DNA from: Melioribacteraceae bacterium
GTDB lineage: Bacteria > Bacteroidota > Ignavibacteria > Ignavibacteriales > Melioribacteraceae
Direction of reading: 5' to 3'
Length of the DNA: 64,000 nt
Assembly: GCA_019638015.1 (NCBI GenBank)
Contig: JAHBUP010000001.1
Span: forward strand, 2,140,424-2,204,423
Shown: positions 16,580-25,202 of the stretch, in pieces
Layout: the number at the start of each line of letters is the position of its first letter
How positions within the stretch are numbered: position 1 is the first letter of the stretch
Translations under genes and position numbers: made by a program
Notes under the pieces: generated by a model
Database searches by the model: none
Seen by the model: only the letters and a program-made list of their open reading frames with translations
Told to the model about the DNA's origin: nothing

Positions 16580-16635
16580 AAATGGACTCTATTTTTCAGA
16601 AATTTAATTAATTGGAGCGGATAAGTAAAAAATCT

Positions 16636-17472
16636 TTATTCAATTTCGAATGACAAACAGCATTTTAATTTACAACATGGGCCAGTCAATTTTCCCATAC
16701 TGGATAATAAATTCTGTTCAACAGCTAAATGAGAGGTTATTTTCTTAAAACATGGTAAAAATGAAATGCAGCAATATTCCCTTCCACAAGTCCCAAGTCC
16801 GCCAACTTTCTTGGCTTCATCGCGAACACCAATTTGTCGTAATTCTATTCTAGTTCTAAACTCAGAGGCTAATTCTTTGGCTAATTCTCTGAAATCGACT
16901 CGACCATCGGCGGTGTAGAAAAAAAATAATTTTTTTCTATCAAACTGATAATGAACACTAATCAATTTCATATTCAGATTGAATTTATTATTCAGTTCCT
17001 TGAATTTTGGTACGGCATTTTGTTCATCTTGAATATTTTTTGTTACTTTTTCTAAATCTTCGATTGTAGTCTTTCTCAGTACTTTAGGCAATTTTTCGCC
17101 AAATAAATTCATGTATTGGCGTTTAATCCTTACCATTTCTCCTATAATTTTAACCTGCGCTACTTCGATAGACTCATCATTTTGCAGAATTACAAAGTCT
17201 AGGGGAAAAATTTCATTTTTGTATTCATCCGAGATTTCACAAAAAGTACAATTCAATAAACCATCACAGTTTACCTCAATAATATTTCTACGATCAACCG
17301 GAAAGCTTTCACCAAAATATTTATTGCATGAAAAACAGCTGCTCACATTATTATGCTTTTGAGAGAGTTTATCGATGATAATAGATTCAAACAGTGAGTT
17401 AAATGTGGTTGGTTGTTCTGGATTTATTATTACTGTTTTATGATCTATTTCTATATTTTCAACGTAATGCAA
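16636..17472 (-). CDS. ricT: PSP1/RicT (YaaT)-family protein with extra N-terminal cysteines
   Basis: 278 residues. The PSP1 region runs from about 85 to 235, with KKLFFFYTADGRVDFRELAKELA and RIELRQIGVRDEAKKVGGLGTCGREYCC, then the closing GPCCKLKCCLSFE. These C-terminal cysteines match the Fe-S ligands of B. subtilis RicT. An N-terminal extension of about 80 residues adds C46-x2-C49, C69 and C75-x2-C78. In Bacillus RicT works with RicA and RicF in RNase Y mRNA processing; those partners are not seen here. It sits two bases after holB. Confidence 0.82.
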   Translation of the reverse strand: MHYVENIEIDHKTVIINPEQPTTFNSLFESIIIDKLSQKHNNVSSCFSCNKYFGESFPVDRRNIIEVNCDGLLNCTFCEISDEYKNEIFPLDFVILQNDESIEVAQVKIIGEMVRIKRQYMNLFGEKLPKVLRKTTIEDLEKVTKNIQDEQNAVPKFKELNNKFNLNMKLISVHYQFDRKKLFFFYTADGRVDFRELAKELASEFRTRIELRQIGVRDEAKKVGGLGTCGREYCCISFLPCFKKITSHLAVEQNLLSSMGKLTGPCCKLKCCLSFEIE

Positions 17473-17473
17473 A

Positions 17474-18592
17474 TTATTTCCTAATTGAAATCGAAGCCAG
17501 AGTAAATATAAGGTTCAAACAAAAGACATTCAAGTTCACATTATGATTTAATGTGTTTTCTAATTTCTCAATTTTAGCGAGAATCAATAATGGGTCGGTC
17601 TCTGGAAAACGCTGATTAAATTTTTGAATAGTATCCACATATTTTTCAAAATAAATCTCAGAACCATTTCTTTTGTTCTTTATCGTATCACCCATCCAAA
17701 ACTTAATCATTTTTAATAACATGTGTACAGAATCTTGCCCAAATTCACTCATAAATTTATTAAATACCTTTATAGCCTGATCATACTTTTTGGCAAGAGA
17801 ATATCTTAATAATTCTATTGTCAATTCCATTACAACAGTTAGGTCCATGTTAATCATATTAACAGCATTTATAACGGAACCTTCAAAAAATTTAATTACG
17901 GGTGACGACACACTCTCATCAATATTATAATATTTTTTTAAAATGGAAATTAAATCAGAATCGCCCAGAGCCGCAAATTCAACCAGAGTTGAACGCGATC
18001 TAATAGTGGGCAACAACTTTTCTTTATCCGAAGTGATTAGAATAAAAATTACTTTTTCCGGTGGTTCTTCAATACTTTTTAGAAGTGCGTTCTGAGATTG
18101 TTCATTCATCAAATGTGCATCAAGGATAATAATTAAGCGATAAATATTATCTTCAAAAGCTGATGTTGTTAAGAATTTCTTGATCTCTCGAATTGAATTT
18201 ATTTTTATTGTATTAGCGTCTTCTATAAATATTTTGTGATATGGATTCTCAGATTTTTTAATTAACTGAGTTTGAACTTCCTCAACACAACTTTTTGATA
18301 GTTTTGCGAGTGAACCATCTTCAGGGAGCTCATTTTTACCTCTTGGCAGAGGAAAAATCATTTTAATATATGGCTCTTGAAGGAGAGAAATCTTTTTTAC
18401 GATTTTTTCACAATCTTCAATATTAGATTGGCTATTTAATATTTTAGCCAATTGTAAAGCGCAGAAAAATTTACCAACCCCTTCCTGGCCAAAAAAAAGA
18501 AAGGCGTGAGGAACACGCCTTGAATCTATAATCTTTTGAAGAGATTTTTTTACGGTGACTTGACCATCAATCTCATTCCAAAGTTTATGCAT
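17474..18592 (-). CDS. holB: DNA polymerase III delta-prime subunit, clamp-loader
   Basis: 372 residues with AAA+ layout: HAFLFFGQEGVGKFFCALQLAK (P-loop at about 35-42), sensor and linker around AHLMNEQSQNALLKSIEEPP, and SRSTLVEF. The P-loop ends GKF instead of GKT/S, so nucleotide binding is doubtful, as in other delta-prime proteins. The four-cysteine zinc module usually found just after the P-loop is missing (only one Cys at about 61). It belongs to the clamp loader that places the sliding clamp. Neighbours are a DUF2795 gene (10-base gap) and ricT (1-base gap). Confidence 0.88.
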   Translation of the reverse strand: MHKLWNEIDGQVTVKKSLQKIIDSRRVPHAFLFFGQEGVGKFFCALQLAKILNSQSNIEDCEKIVKKISLLQEPYIKMIFPLPRGKNELPEDGSLAKLSKSCVEEVQTQLIKKSENPYHKIFIEDANTIKINSIREIKKFLTTSAFEDNIYRLIIILDAHLMNEQSQNALLKSIEEPPEKVIFILITSDKEKLLPTIRSRSTLVEFAALGDSDLISILKKYYNIDESVSSPVIKFFEGSVINAVNMINMDLTVVMELTIELLRYSLAKKYDQAIKVFNKFMSEFGQDSVHMLLKMIKFWMGDTIKNKRNGSEIYFEKYVDTIQKFNQRFPETDPLLILAKIEKLENTLNHNVNLNVFCLNLIFTLASISIRK

Positions 18593-18602
18593 ACGAATTC
18601 AA

Positions 18603-18833
18603 TTAGGATTTAAATTCGTCATCGTCATTATAAAAGAAATCTTCATCGCTTGGGTAATCTGGCCAAATATCTTCAATTGTTTCATAAGGCTCATCAGTTT
18701 CTTCCAATTCTTGAAGATTTTCAATTACCTCTAAAGGAGCGCCAATACGATCGGCATAATCTATTAGTTCTTCTTTTGTAGCCGGCCATGGTGCATCATC
18801 GAGGTATGAAGCTAATTCTACAGTCCAAATCAT
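18603..18833 (-). CDS. DUF2795-family small acidic protein
   Basis: 76 residues from the ATG at 18833. A GGAG lies nine bases before it and only three before the in-frame TTG at 18839, so the ATG is preferred. The core WTVELASYLDDAPWPATKEELIDYADRIGAPLEVIENLQEL is DUF2795, a small helical domain of unknown function found in many bacteria. The C-terminus is very acidic (about 12 Asp/Glu in the last 25). It lies between the M23 peptidase gene and holB. Confidence 0.8.
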   Translation of the reverse strand: MIWTVELASYLDDAPWPATKEELIDYADRIGAPLEVIENLQELEETDEPYETIEDIWPDYPSDEDFFYNDDDEFKS

Positions 18834-18858
18834 TGTCAATTACTCCTGAGAAATTTGA

Positions 18859-19779
18859 TTATTTTTTGACAATTTCAAAAAGATTGATATCATCATAAAT
18901 GAAATTTCGAGGATTAAGAGCAACACCGTTATGACGCACTTCGTAGTGAAGATGAGGGCCTGTTGTTAGTTGACCTGTATTTCCGGTATAAGCTATTAAA
19001 TCTCCCCGTTTTATTTTTTGACCTTCTTTTACAGCTATTTTGCTTAAGTGGCTATAGAGTGTTTTATAACCAAATCCATGATCGATTTCCAACGTAATTC
19101 CATGTCCCCCTCTTCTGCCAGCAAATTCAACAACACCACCACCAGGCGAATAAACTTTCGTCCCGATATCGGTAATTATATCAATGCCATTATGCATTCG
19201 GGTAATTTTTAGAATTGGATGAAACCGCATGCCAAAATCGTCGGCTATTCTGCCGGTACATGGGGTAATAGCCGGTATAGCATCATACATTAAACTGTTT
19301 TGTTTAAGCGCATTTTCAATTTCGTTGAAGTTATTTTTCTCAAATTTTACCTTTAACGATACATTATTAACATATTTTTCAAGATCGTTCAGATAATCGG
19401 TAAGCTCAGCGGGTGATTTGCTGACTGGCTCAAAAATCGAACCACCAATACCAAATACTTCATCTTCCTCAATTTTATCTAAATTTGTGACAAGTCGTAA
19501 TTCTTTAGATTTAGAGGAAATATTTGATAATTGTTTATCTAGTGATTCGTATTTATCTGCAAATGATTGAAGTTTAGATTTGAGAATTTCGTTGGTTTTC
19601 TTGAGGCTTTTAAGCTCGGAATTCGGATTAATAATCTCATTAAAAATAAGATACGTCCCAAATATAAAAAATGAGACAAGCACTGAAAAAAATGAGACTA
19701 GAAATACGAACTTTTTATAAAAGCTTCGTATTTCAACGAATTTCAGCTTCGATTTTGAAAAGTAATAGAATTTTTTCAT
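18859..19779 (-). CDS. M23-family (LytM-type) peptidase, membrane anchored
   Basis: 306 residues: a basic N-terminus, one membrane helix at about 25-48, a coiled coil (about 55-100 and 125-160), then an M23 domain from about 190. Metal ligands are visible as H-x3-D in MHNGIDI, and HLHY for the HxH, with YSHLSKI between. Gly-Gly endopeptidases of this type cut peptidoglycan cross-links; coiled-coil forms can also be regulators, but all metal ligands are kept here. It has its own promoter-like site and starts the holB-ricT run. Confidence 0.9.
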   Translation of the reverse strand: MKKFYYFSKSKLKFVEIRSFYKKFVFLVSFFSVLVSFFIFGTYLIFNEIINPNSELKSLKKTNEILKSKLQSFADKYESLDKQLSNISSKSKELRLVTNLDKIEEDEVFGIGGSIFEPVSKSPAELTDYLNDLEKYVNNVSLKVKFEKNNFNEIENALKQNSLMYDAIPAITPCTGRIADDFGMRFHPILKITRMHNGIDIITDIGTKVYSPGGGVVEFAGRRGGHGITLEIDHGFGYKTLYSHLSKIAVKEGQKIKRGDLIAYTGNTGQLTTGPHLHYEVRHNGVALNPRNFIYDDINLFEIVKK

Positions 19780-19793
19780 ATGTAATTTGGTTG

Positions 19794-19824
19794 CGAATAT
19801 AATAAAGGGAGCCTATGTAGTCAA
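19794..19824 (-). promoter_or_regulatory. Putative promoter of the M23 peptidase unit
   Basis: On the minus strand TTGACT, 17 bases, TATATT; the same bases read as TTG-N20-TATATTCG in the Bacteroidota layout. It lies 15 bases before the start codon and after the hprK stop, so it separates the two transcription units. Confidence 0.5.
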
Positions 19825-19844
19825 GCAAAAATTATATAACTTTT

Positions 19845-20855
19845 TCACTCAAAATCATGTTCAAAATAGTTAACTGATCTGTTCGTATCCGGTGTTTTTT
19901 TATTGATTTCCTGGCTAATTCGTAATTGTAGTTCTTTAGCTGCATCGTAACCATAGTGTTTAAGTAAATAATTAAGAGCAATAACCTCAGAAATAACCGT
20001 AATATTTTTACCTGGAATAATTGGTAGCCGAACATGTGGAATATCAACATCCATTACATTCATATAAATATCATCCAAACCGGTTCTCGTATATTCTGCA
20101 TTCTGATTCCAGATTTCAAGTTCAATAATAACTTCTAATCTTTTCTGAAACCTAATTGCACGAACTCCAAACATACTTCTGATATCGATTAAACCAATTC
20201 CTCTTAGTTCCATAAAATGCTTTACGAGTTCAGTGCCCGAACCCATTAATATTCCTTCCCCCTTCTTTGTAAGAATAACAACATCATCAGCTACAAGTCG
20301 GTGCCCTCTCTCTATTAAATCCAGTGCAACCTCACTTTTACCGATGCCCGATTTGCCTACAATCAGCATCCCCACTCCATAAACATCTACAAATGACCCA
20401 TGCAATGATAATCGTGGTGCAAATTGATCATCTAAAAAATCACTAACTAGATAGATTAGTTTTGTTGTTGTGTATGGCGAGAGAAAAATTGGTATTTGAA
20501 ATTTGTTCGCCAACTCAATCATCTCGGATGGTACTTCGTTATCGTTAGTTACTAAAAGGCAGGGTATGTTGTATTTGCAAATATTTTCCAACGATTTAAA
20601 TCTTTGTTCGTGATCGAGTATTTTTAAGTAACTCATTTCAGTATTGCCGAATACCTGAACTCTTGTATATGAAAAAAGATCCATAAATCCGGCCAGCGGT
20701 AACCCTGGTCTGTGCAAGTTCTGATCCTTGATAAGACGATCAAGCCCCGAAGCTTCATTTATATGACGAAGTTTAAATCGGTCTTTAGTGTGATTATAGA
20801 AAAAATCGACAGTAATAAATTCTTTTTTAGTTATGCTTTTATCATGAATTTTCAT
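19845..20855 (-). CDS. hprK: HPr kinase/phosphorylase
   Basis: 336 residues with the two-domain HprK layout. The C-terminal kinase domain has H142 (LHGSFVDVYG), the P-loop GKSGIGKSE at 157-165, then LVADDVV, and the family signature MELRGIGLIDI at about 206-216. It phosphorylates Ser46 of HPr with ATP or PPi and reverses this with phosphate. The matching HPr gene with Ser46 is at 59972 in this window. The start overlaps hpf by 14 bases; hpf-hprK adjacency also occurs in proteobacterial rpoN clusters. No EIIA gene lies nearby. Confidence 0.95.
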   Translation of the reverse strand: MKIHDKSITKKEFITVDFFYNHTKDRFKLRHINEASGLDRLIKDQNLHRPGLPLAGFMDLFSYTRVQVFGNTEMSYLKILDHEQRFKSLENICKYNIPCLLVTNDNEVPSEMIELANKFQIPIFLSPYTTTKLIYLVSDFLDDQFAPRLSLHGSFVDVYGVGMLIVGKSGIGKSEVALDLIERGHRLVADDVVILTKKGEGILMGSGTELVKHFMELRGIGLIDIRSMFGVRAIRFQKRLEVIIELEIWNQNAEYTRTGLDDIYMNVMDVDIPHVRLPIIPGKNITVISEVIALNYLLKHYGYDAAKELQLRISQEINKKTPDTNRSVNYFEHDFE

Positions 20856-21156
20856 TTTTTGGACGGGTTGTTCTTACGGTTTTAATTTTGGCTAATTGTT
20901 TTTTAATCTTATCAATAGCCTTACCTAGTGCCAACTCATATTCTTCGCTAGATTGTTCTACAATTATAGTTTTGCCTGGAAGCTGTAATATTATTTCTAG
21001 TACTTTTATGCTATCTTTTGGATGGGTATAACTAAGCACAACATTTACATTTAGAATATTATCATTGAATCTAAGAAGAGATTTAATTTCTCCCCTAATT
21101 TGTTCTTTTAAGGATTCTTTTGCTTTAAATTTTCTTGATGTTATGCGAATGTTCAT
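20842..21156 (-). CDS. hpf: Ribosome hibernation promoting factor, short form
   Basis: 104 residues, the short HPF/YfiA type without the C-terminal dimerisation domain. It starts MNIRITSRKFKAKESLKEQI and carries the basic, lysine-rich C-terminal helix. These proteins sit in the 30S decoding centre in slow growth and help form inactive 70S dimers. It overlaps hprK by 14 bases and follows xer by 10, so it is part of the long minus-strand run. Confidence 0.85.
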   Translation of the reverse strand: MNIRITSRKFKAKESLKEQIRGEIKSLLRFNDNILNVNVVLSYTHPKDSIKVLEIILQLPGKTIIVEQSSEEYELALGKAIDKIKKQLAKIKTVRTTRPKNENS

Positions 21157-21166
21157 ATAAGACTCC

Positions 21167-22057
21167 CTATGATTTTGGATGAGCTTTTTTATAGGCTTTT
21201 TTAAGACGCTCTATACTAATATGAGTATAGATTTGTGTTGTAGATAAATTTTCATGTCCCAATATTTCTTTAACAGCCATTAAGTCTGCTTCATTATCGA
21301 GCATATGTGTAGCTGCGCTATGTCTTAAAATATGGGGACTTTTCTTTTTTATATCAGAAACCTTCTCAATATTATTCTTAACTATCTCATAAATTTTATG
21401 TCTGTTAATCCGGTTATAATTGTCATCAATTATTAATGGTGAAGTTTTACTTTTTTCAACGGTATTTAAATATTGTTTAATTACTTCAACAGATTTGGAG
21501 CCGATTGGTACTATTCTTTCTTTAGAACCTTTTCCCATAACCCGAATAATATTATTTTTTAGATCAATGTCGGAGTAATTCAAACCACACAATTCAGAAA
21601 CACGAAGCGCGCAACCATAAAGCAACTCGAATATAGCTCTATCCCGTAAACTCTCAAAGTTATTGTTTTCACTTAGCAATCTAATAATTTCTAAAAAAGA
21701 ATCAAGGTTTAATATCTCGGGTAGTTTTCTTCTCACTTTAGGGTTAGGGATTTTTGCAATAGGATTTGCTGGAATTATCTCATTTATCAAGCAAAACCGA
21801 AATAAAAGCCGGAGTGCTGAAAGTTTGCGCGCGACTGTAGTTTTTGCTGCTTTTTTTTCATTAAGGTGAATTAAGTATTGCCTTAATGTCCGCTCATTAA
21901 TTTCTTGAACTGAATATTTATCAATCGATGCACAAAACTGAGTAAATTCATCATAATCTCTTTTGTAAGCATCAATTGTATTTTGAGAGGCACGCTTCAC
22001 ACCTGTCAATTCTGAAAGTACTAATTGAGCTACATCAGCGATTAACTTTTCATTCAT
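21167..22057 (-). CDS. Tyrosine recombinase, XerC/XerD family
   Basis: 296 residues, the normal Xer length. There is an N-terminal SAM-like core-binding domain (about 1-105), then a catalytic domain with ALRVSELCGL (first Arg), GKGSKERIVPIG (Lys), HILRHSAATHML (His-x2-Arg), LGHENLSTTQIYTHI (His and the nucleophile Tyr). It is likely the chromosome dimer resolvase; XerC and XerD cannot be told apart. It sits among housekeeping genes (5 bases after topA) with no flanking repeats, so I do not read it as an integrase. Confidence 0.9.
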   Translation of the reverse strand: MNEKLIADVAQLVLSELTGVKRASQNTIDAYKRDYDEFTQFCASIDKYSVQEINERTLRQYLIHLNEKKAAKTTVARKLSALRLLFRFCLINEIIPANPIAKIPNPKVRRKLPEILNLDSFLEIIRLLSENNNFESLRDRAIFELLYGCALRVSELCGLNYSDIDLKNNIIRVMGKGSKERIVPIGSKSVEVIKQYLNTVEKSKTSPLIIDDNYNRINRHKIYEIVKNNIEKVSDIKKKSPHILRHSAATHMLDNEADLMAVKEILGHENLSTTQIYTHISIERLKKAYKKAHPKS

Positions 22058-22062
22058 AATTA

Positions 22063-24291
22063 TTAATATTCATCTTCAGAAGAAGTTACATCTTCATTTT
22101 CCTCTTCCTTTTTTGGGAGAGTCCAACTAGCGAAATCGCAATCGGGATATTTATTACATCCGTAAAATATTTTCCCTCTTTTAGTTCTTCTTGAGATAAC
22201 TTCACCTTCGGCACATTTTGGGCATTTGAGTCCAAGTGTAACAATCTTTGTAAAATCGCAATCGGGATATTTTTCACAGCCAATAAATCTGCCAAACTTC
22301 CCATCTCGGTAAACAGTTTTTGAATTACATTTTGGGCAATCATCACCTGTATATTCGGGACCGGTATTTCCGGATAATTCCTTTAGTGATTTAATATTTT
22401 TACACTCGGGATAGTTCGTACAAGCCATGAATTTCCCGAAACGGCCAATCTTGATATCCATATCGGAACCGCATTTTTCACATTTTATTTTTTCAAGATT
22501 AGCTTCAACTTCGTGAAGCGATTTAGAAAATGGAGTATAAAAATCATTAAGAACATCCAGATATTCTATATCTCCTTCGGCAATTCCATCCAATTCCTCT
22601 TCCATTTTCGCGGTAAAATTAACATTAAAAATATCCGGGAAATTATTTACCAATATTAAATTAACTTTTTTACCTAGTTCGGTTGGGAATAACTTCCGAT
22701 CGGTCTGCTCAACATATTTACGATCGATAATTGTTCCCATAATCATTGCGTAAGTGCTCGGTCTTCCAATTCCATTAGCTTCGAGCTCTTTTATTAATGT
22801 ACTTTCTGTAAACCTTGGGGGTGGTTTAGTAAAATGTTGATTAGGATTTATTTCATCGAGTAATAATTTTTGATCAATTACAAGATCAGCTGGAATCAAT
22901 CCATTTCCATTTCCATTTGTGTCATTAACTTCTTCATTATCCTCATCATACAATTTTAAGAACCCATCAAATAATATTGTTGTTCCTGAACTTTTAAAAA
23001 GATATTTCCCAATTTTTATAGAAACAGTTGATGTTTCCAATCTTGCTGATTCCATCTGACAAGCGATAAACCTCTTCCAAATAAGGTCATAAAGTTTAAA
23101 TTGTGCTTCATCAAGAAAAGGTTTTACAAAATCGGGGGTATATTTTAATGAGGTTGGTCTTATAGCTTCGTGAGCATCCTGAACATTTTTTTTATTTTTA
23201 TGCTCATAAGATTTTGCTTTTTCTGGAAGATACTCATTACCATATTTATCATTAATGAAATTTCTTGCATCTTCTACAATGTCGGGGCTGAGACGCGTAG
23301 AATCTGTTCTCATGTAAGTAATTAATCCGGTAGTTCCCTCCTCTCCCAGATCAACACCTTCATAAAGTGATTGAGCAATCATCATTGTTCTGCGAGGCCG
23401 GTAACGAAGTTTTTTAGAGGATTCCACTTGAAGAGTACTAGTAATAAAAGGGGGAAAAGAATTTCTCTTACTTTCTTTCTTTTGTAAATCACTTATTACA
23501 ACTTTATTTATTGATTTTATTTCAGCAACTATTCTAGAAGCGAGATCAGATGTAGTGATTGCAAAATTCTTTAACAAAAATTCATCCCAATCCGATTCTT
23601 CCATTTTTGGTTTGGGCGGAATTTTTATCTGCTTTCCATCAACCTCGGCCAATTTGGCTTTTATTTCTTCCCCTTTATCAGTTTTAAAGACAGCTACAAC
23701 AGACCAATACTCGGTAGCTACAAATTTATCAATTTCTGCTTCCCTCTCGCATATCAATCTTAGCGCAACCGATTGAACTCTGCCCGCTGATAAAGAACTT
23801 CCATATGAATCAAGAATTGCACGCCATAAAAAAGGACTAACTTTATAACCAATAATTCTATCCATCACTCTTCTCGCTCTTTGCGAAATGACGAGATGGC
23901 TATCAATTTTTAATGGGTTTTTAAGCGAGTTATTTACCGCTTTTTTAGTTATTTCATTAAATAATACACGGTTAATTTTATTTACCGATTTTTCATCAAG
24001 AATATCGACAACATCCTGAGCAATTGCTTCCCCTTCACGGTCCGGGTCAGTTGCAATGTAAATAACGCTTGCTTTGGCTGCTAATCCCCTAATTTTTTTT
24101 ATCAGATCGCTCTTGCCACGAATGTTTACCAAGGAAGGTTTGAACTCGTTTTCTAGATCAATGCCAAGTTTAGTTTTGGGTAGGTTTCTGATATGCCCAA
24201 CGGTTGCCTCAACAATATATTTGTTACCGACATACTTATTTATTGTCTTCGCCTTTGAGGGCGATTCAACCAAAATTAGATCTTTTGCCAT
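22063..24291 (-). CDS. topA: DNA topoisomerase I
   Basis: 742 residues, type IA. The TOPRIM domain opens LILVESPSKAKTI and has TDPDREGE at 81-88. The nucleophile Tyr326 lies in LITYMRTDSTR. The C-terminus carries three Cys4 zinc ribbons (from about 605, 655 and 695), ending in an acidic tail. It relaxes negative supercoils. It lies between smg (10 bases upstream) and xer, an order also seen as smg-topA in proteobacteria. Confidence 0.96.
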   Translation of the reverse strand: MAKDLILVESPSKAKTINKYVGNKYIVEATVGHIRNLPKTKLGIDLENEFKPSLVNIRGKSDLIKKIRGLAAKASVIYIATDPDREGEAIAQDVVDILDEKSVNKINRVLFNEITKKAVNNSLKNPLKIDSHLVISQRARRVMDRIIGYKVSPFLWRAILDSYGSSLSAGRVQSVALRLICEREAEIDKFVATEYWSVVAVFKTDKGEEIKAKLAEVDGKQIKIPPKPKMEESDWDEFLLKNFAITTSDLASRIVAEIKSINKVVISDLQKKESKRNSFPPFITSTLQVESSKKLRYRPRRTMMIAQSLYEGVDLGEEGTTGLITYMRTDSTRLSPDIVEDARNFINDKYGNEYLPEKAKSYEHKNKKNVQDAHEAIRPTSLKYTPDFVKPFLDEAQFKLYDLIWKRFIACQMESARLETSTVSIKIGKYLFKSSGTTILFDGFLKLYDEDNEEVNDTNGNGNGLIPADLVIDQKLLLDEINPNQHFTKPPPRFTESTLIKELEANGIGRPSTYAMIMGTIIDRKYVEQTDRKLFPTELGKKVNLILVNNFPDIFNVNFTAKMEEELDGIAEGDIEYLDVLNDFYTPFSKSLHEVEANLEKIKCEKCGSDMDIKIGRFGKFMACTNYPECKNIKSLKELSGNTGPEYTGDDCPKCNSKTVYRDGKFGRFIGCEKYPDCDFTKIVTLGLKCPKCAEGEVISRRTKRGKIFYGCNKYPDCDFASWTLPKKEEENEDVTSSEDEY

Positions 24292-24301
24292 TAATTTACC
24301 T

Positions 24302-24757
24302 TTAGTTTACGATATCGGAAGATGCGAGTAGAACTCTGCTGCCAGGTAGGACTCCGGATTCAAATTCTACAAGTGATAACAGAACAATCCAATTAATTTC
24401 CCTCCGTGTTAATTTCATGTCGGGAAATATTGTAACTTGATCAAGAATTGCCTCAAAATTAGTTGAGTCTAATAATCTTAGGTTTATTAAATGAAGCAAA
24501 TAGTTATAGTTGTCAATTCCAAGTAAATCTTTTTCATGATCAGTTAATAATCGTATGCCTTTTGATTTATCTTTCTCTTCAGAAGATGGTTTCTTTTTAA
24601 TTAATATTTTATCATAAATAATACTAAATGCCACACTTAATGTGTGCTCATCCACCTTATTATTTAATAGAAGTTTTTTATTAATCTCTTCAATGGATTT
24701 ATTGTTGCTCAATCCCTCTAATATTTTCGTTAATATTTCCACAAGTTTAGTATTCAT
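24302..24757 (-). CDS. smg: Smg/DUF494-family protein
   Basis: 151 residues. The C-terminal half has the DUF494 pattern: RLLTDHEKDLLGIDNYNYLLHLINLRLLDSTNFEAILDQ and LTRREINWIVLLSLVE, and a predicted all-helical fold. The function is unknown. In many proteobacteria smg lies directly before topA as it does here, which supports the call. Its start overlaps the ybeY end by 11 bases. Confidence 0.75.
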   Translation of the reverse strand: MNTKLVEILTKILEGLSNNKSIEEINKKLLLNNKVDEHTLSVAFSIIYDKILIKKKPSSEEKDKSKGIRLLTDHEKDLLGIDNYNYLLHLINLRLLDSTNFEAILDQVTIFPDMKLTRREINWIVLLSLVEFESGVLPGSRVLLASSDIVN

Positions 24758-25199
24758 ATTTTTCTACAATTCCCACCGCAATAGAATTATACTCCTTAAC
24801 AAGTTTATTTTCAATTCTTTTCATTACCCTTTTTTTCTCTGCACTCATATCATCATATCCAACAAGATGAAGAATTCCATGCACTACAAGTCTCAACACC
24901 TCATTATCGAGTGAATTTACAAACTTTTTACTGTTCACAAGTGCATCTTCAATAGAAATGAAAATTTCCGCCGCTAAGTTATGACTTTCATTCGAATAAT
25001 TAAAGGTAATGATATCTGTACTATAGTCATGATTCAAATAATTTCTATTTATAATATGAATTGAGCCAGAATTAACGAAATTAAACTCAATATCAATAAC
25101 CTCAGCATTTAAGTTTGTGGCAATTAGATTAACAAGTTCTTTTAACTTCTTTTTGTTAATCTTTATAGGTTTTTCATTATAAATATTAATCTTATTCAA
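24747..25199 (-). CDS. ybeY: Endoribonuclease YbeY (16S rRNA maturation)
   Basis: 150 residues. The metal-binding motif reads HGILHLVGYDD at 107-117, where the third His of the usual H-x3-H-x5-H is Asp; that variant is common in Bacteroidota-type YbeY, so activity is still expected. RNYLNHDYSTDIITF upstream is the conserved substrate strand. YbeY matures the 16S rRNA 3' end and takes part in ribosome quality control. It overlaps smg by 11 bases. Confidence 0.92.
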   Translation of the reverse strand: MNKINIYNEKPIKINKKKLKELVNLIATNLNAEVIDIEFNFVNSGSIHIINRNYLNHDYSTDIITFNYSNESHNLAAEIFISIEDALVNSKKFVNSLDNEVLRLVVHGILHLVGYDDMSAEKKRVMKRIENKLVKEYNSIAVGIVEKYEY

Positions 25200-25202
25200 C
25201 TG

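Noticed and set aside
19832..20050. 72-codon frame over the end of hprK
   Set aside because: It is another frame of hprK C-terminal coding sequence, with no independent support.
21167..22057. Tyrosine recombinase as an integrase of a mobile island
   Set aside because: Length and motifs fit XerC/D, it is embedded among topA and hpf, and no tRNA or repeats flank it.
22134..22273. Two copies of a 20-base sequence 120 bases apart in topA
   Set aside because: They encode the same zinc-ribbon stretch (KYPDCDF) in two of the three C-terminal ribbons, so they are explained by domain duplication.
24867..24900. YbeY third metal His replaced by Asp as a sign of inactivity
   Set aside because: The Asp variant is common in Bacteroidota-type YbeY, so it is a lineage feature rather than damage.
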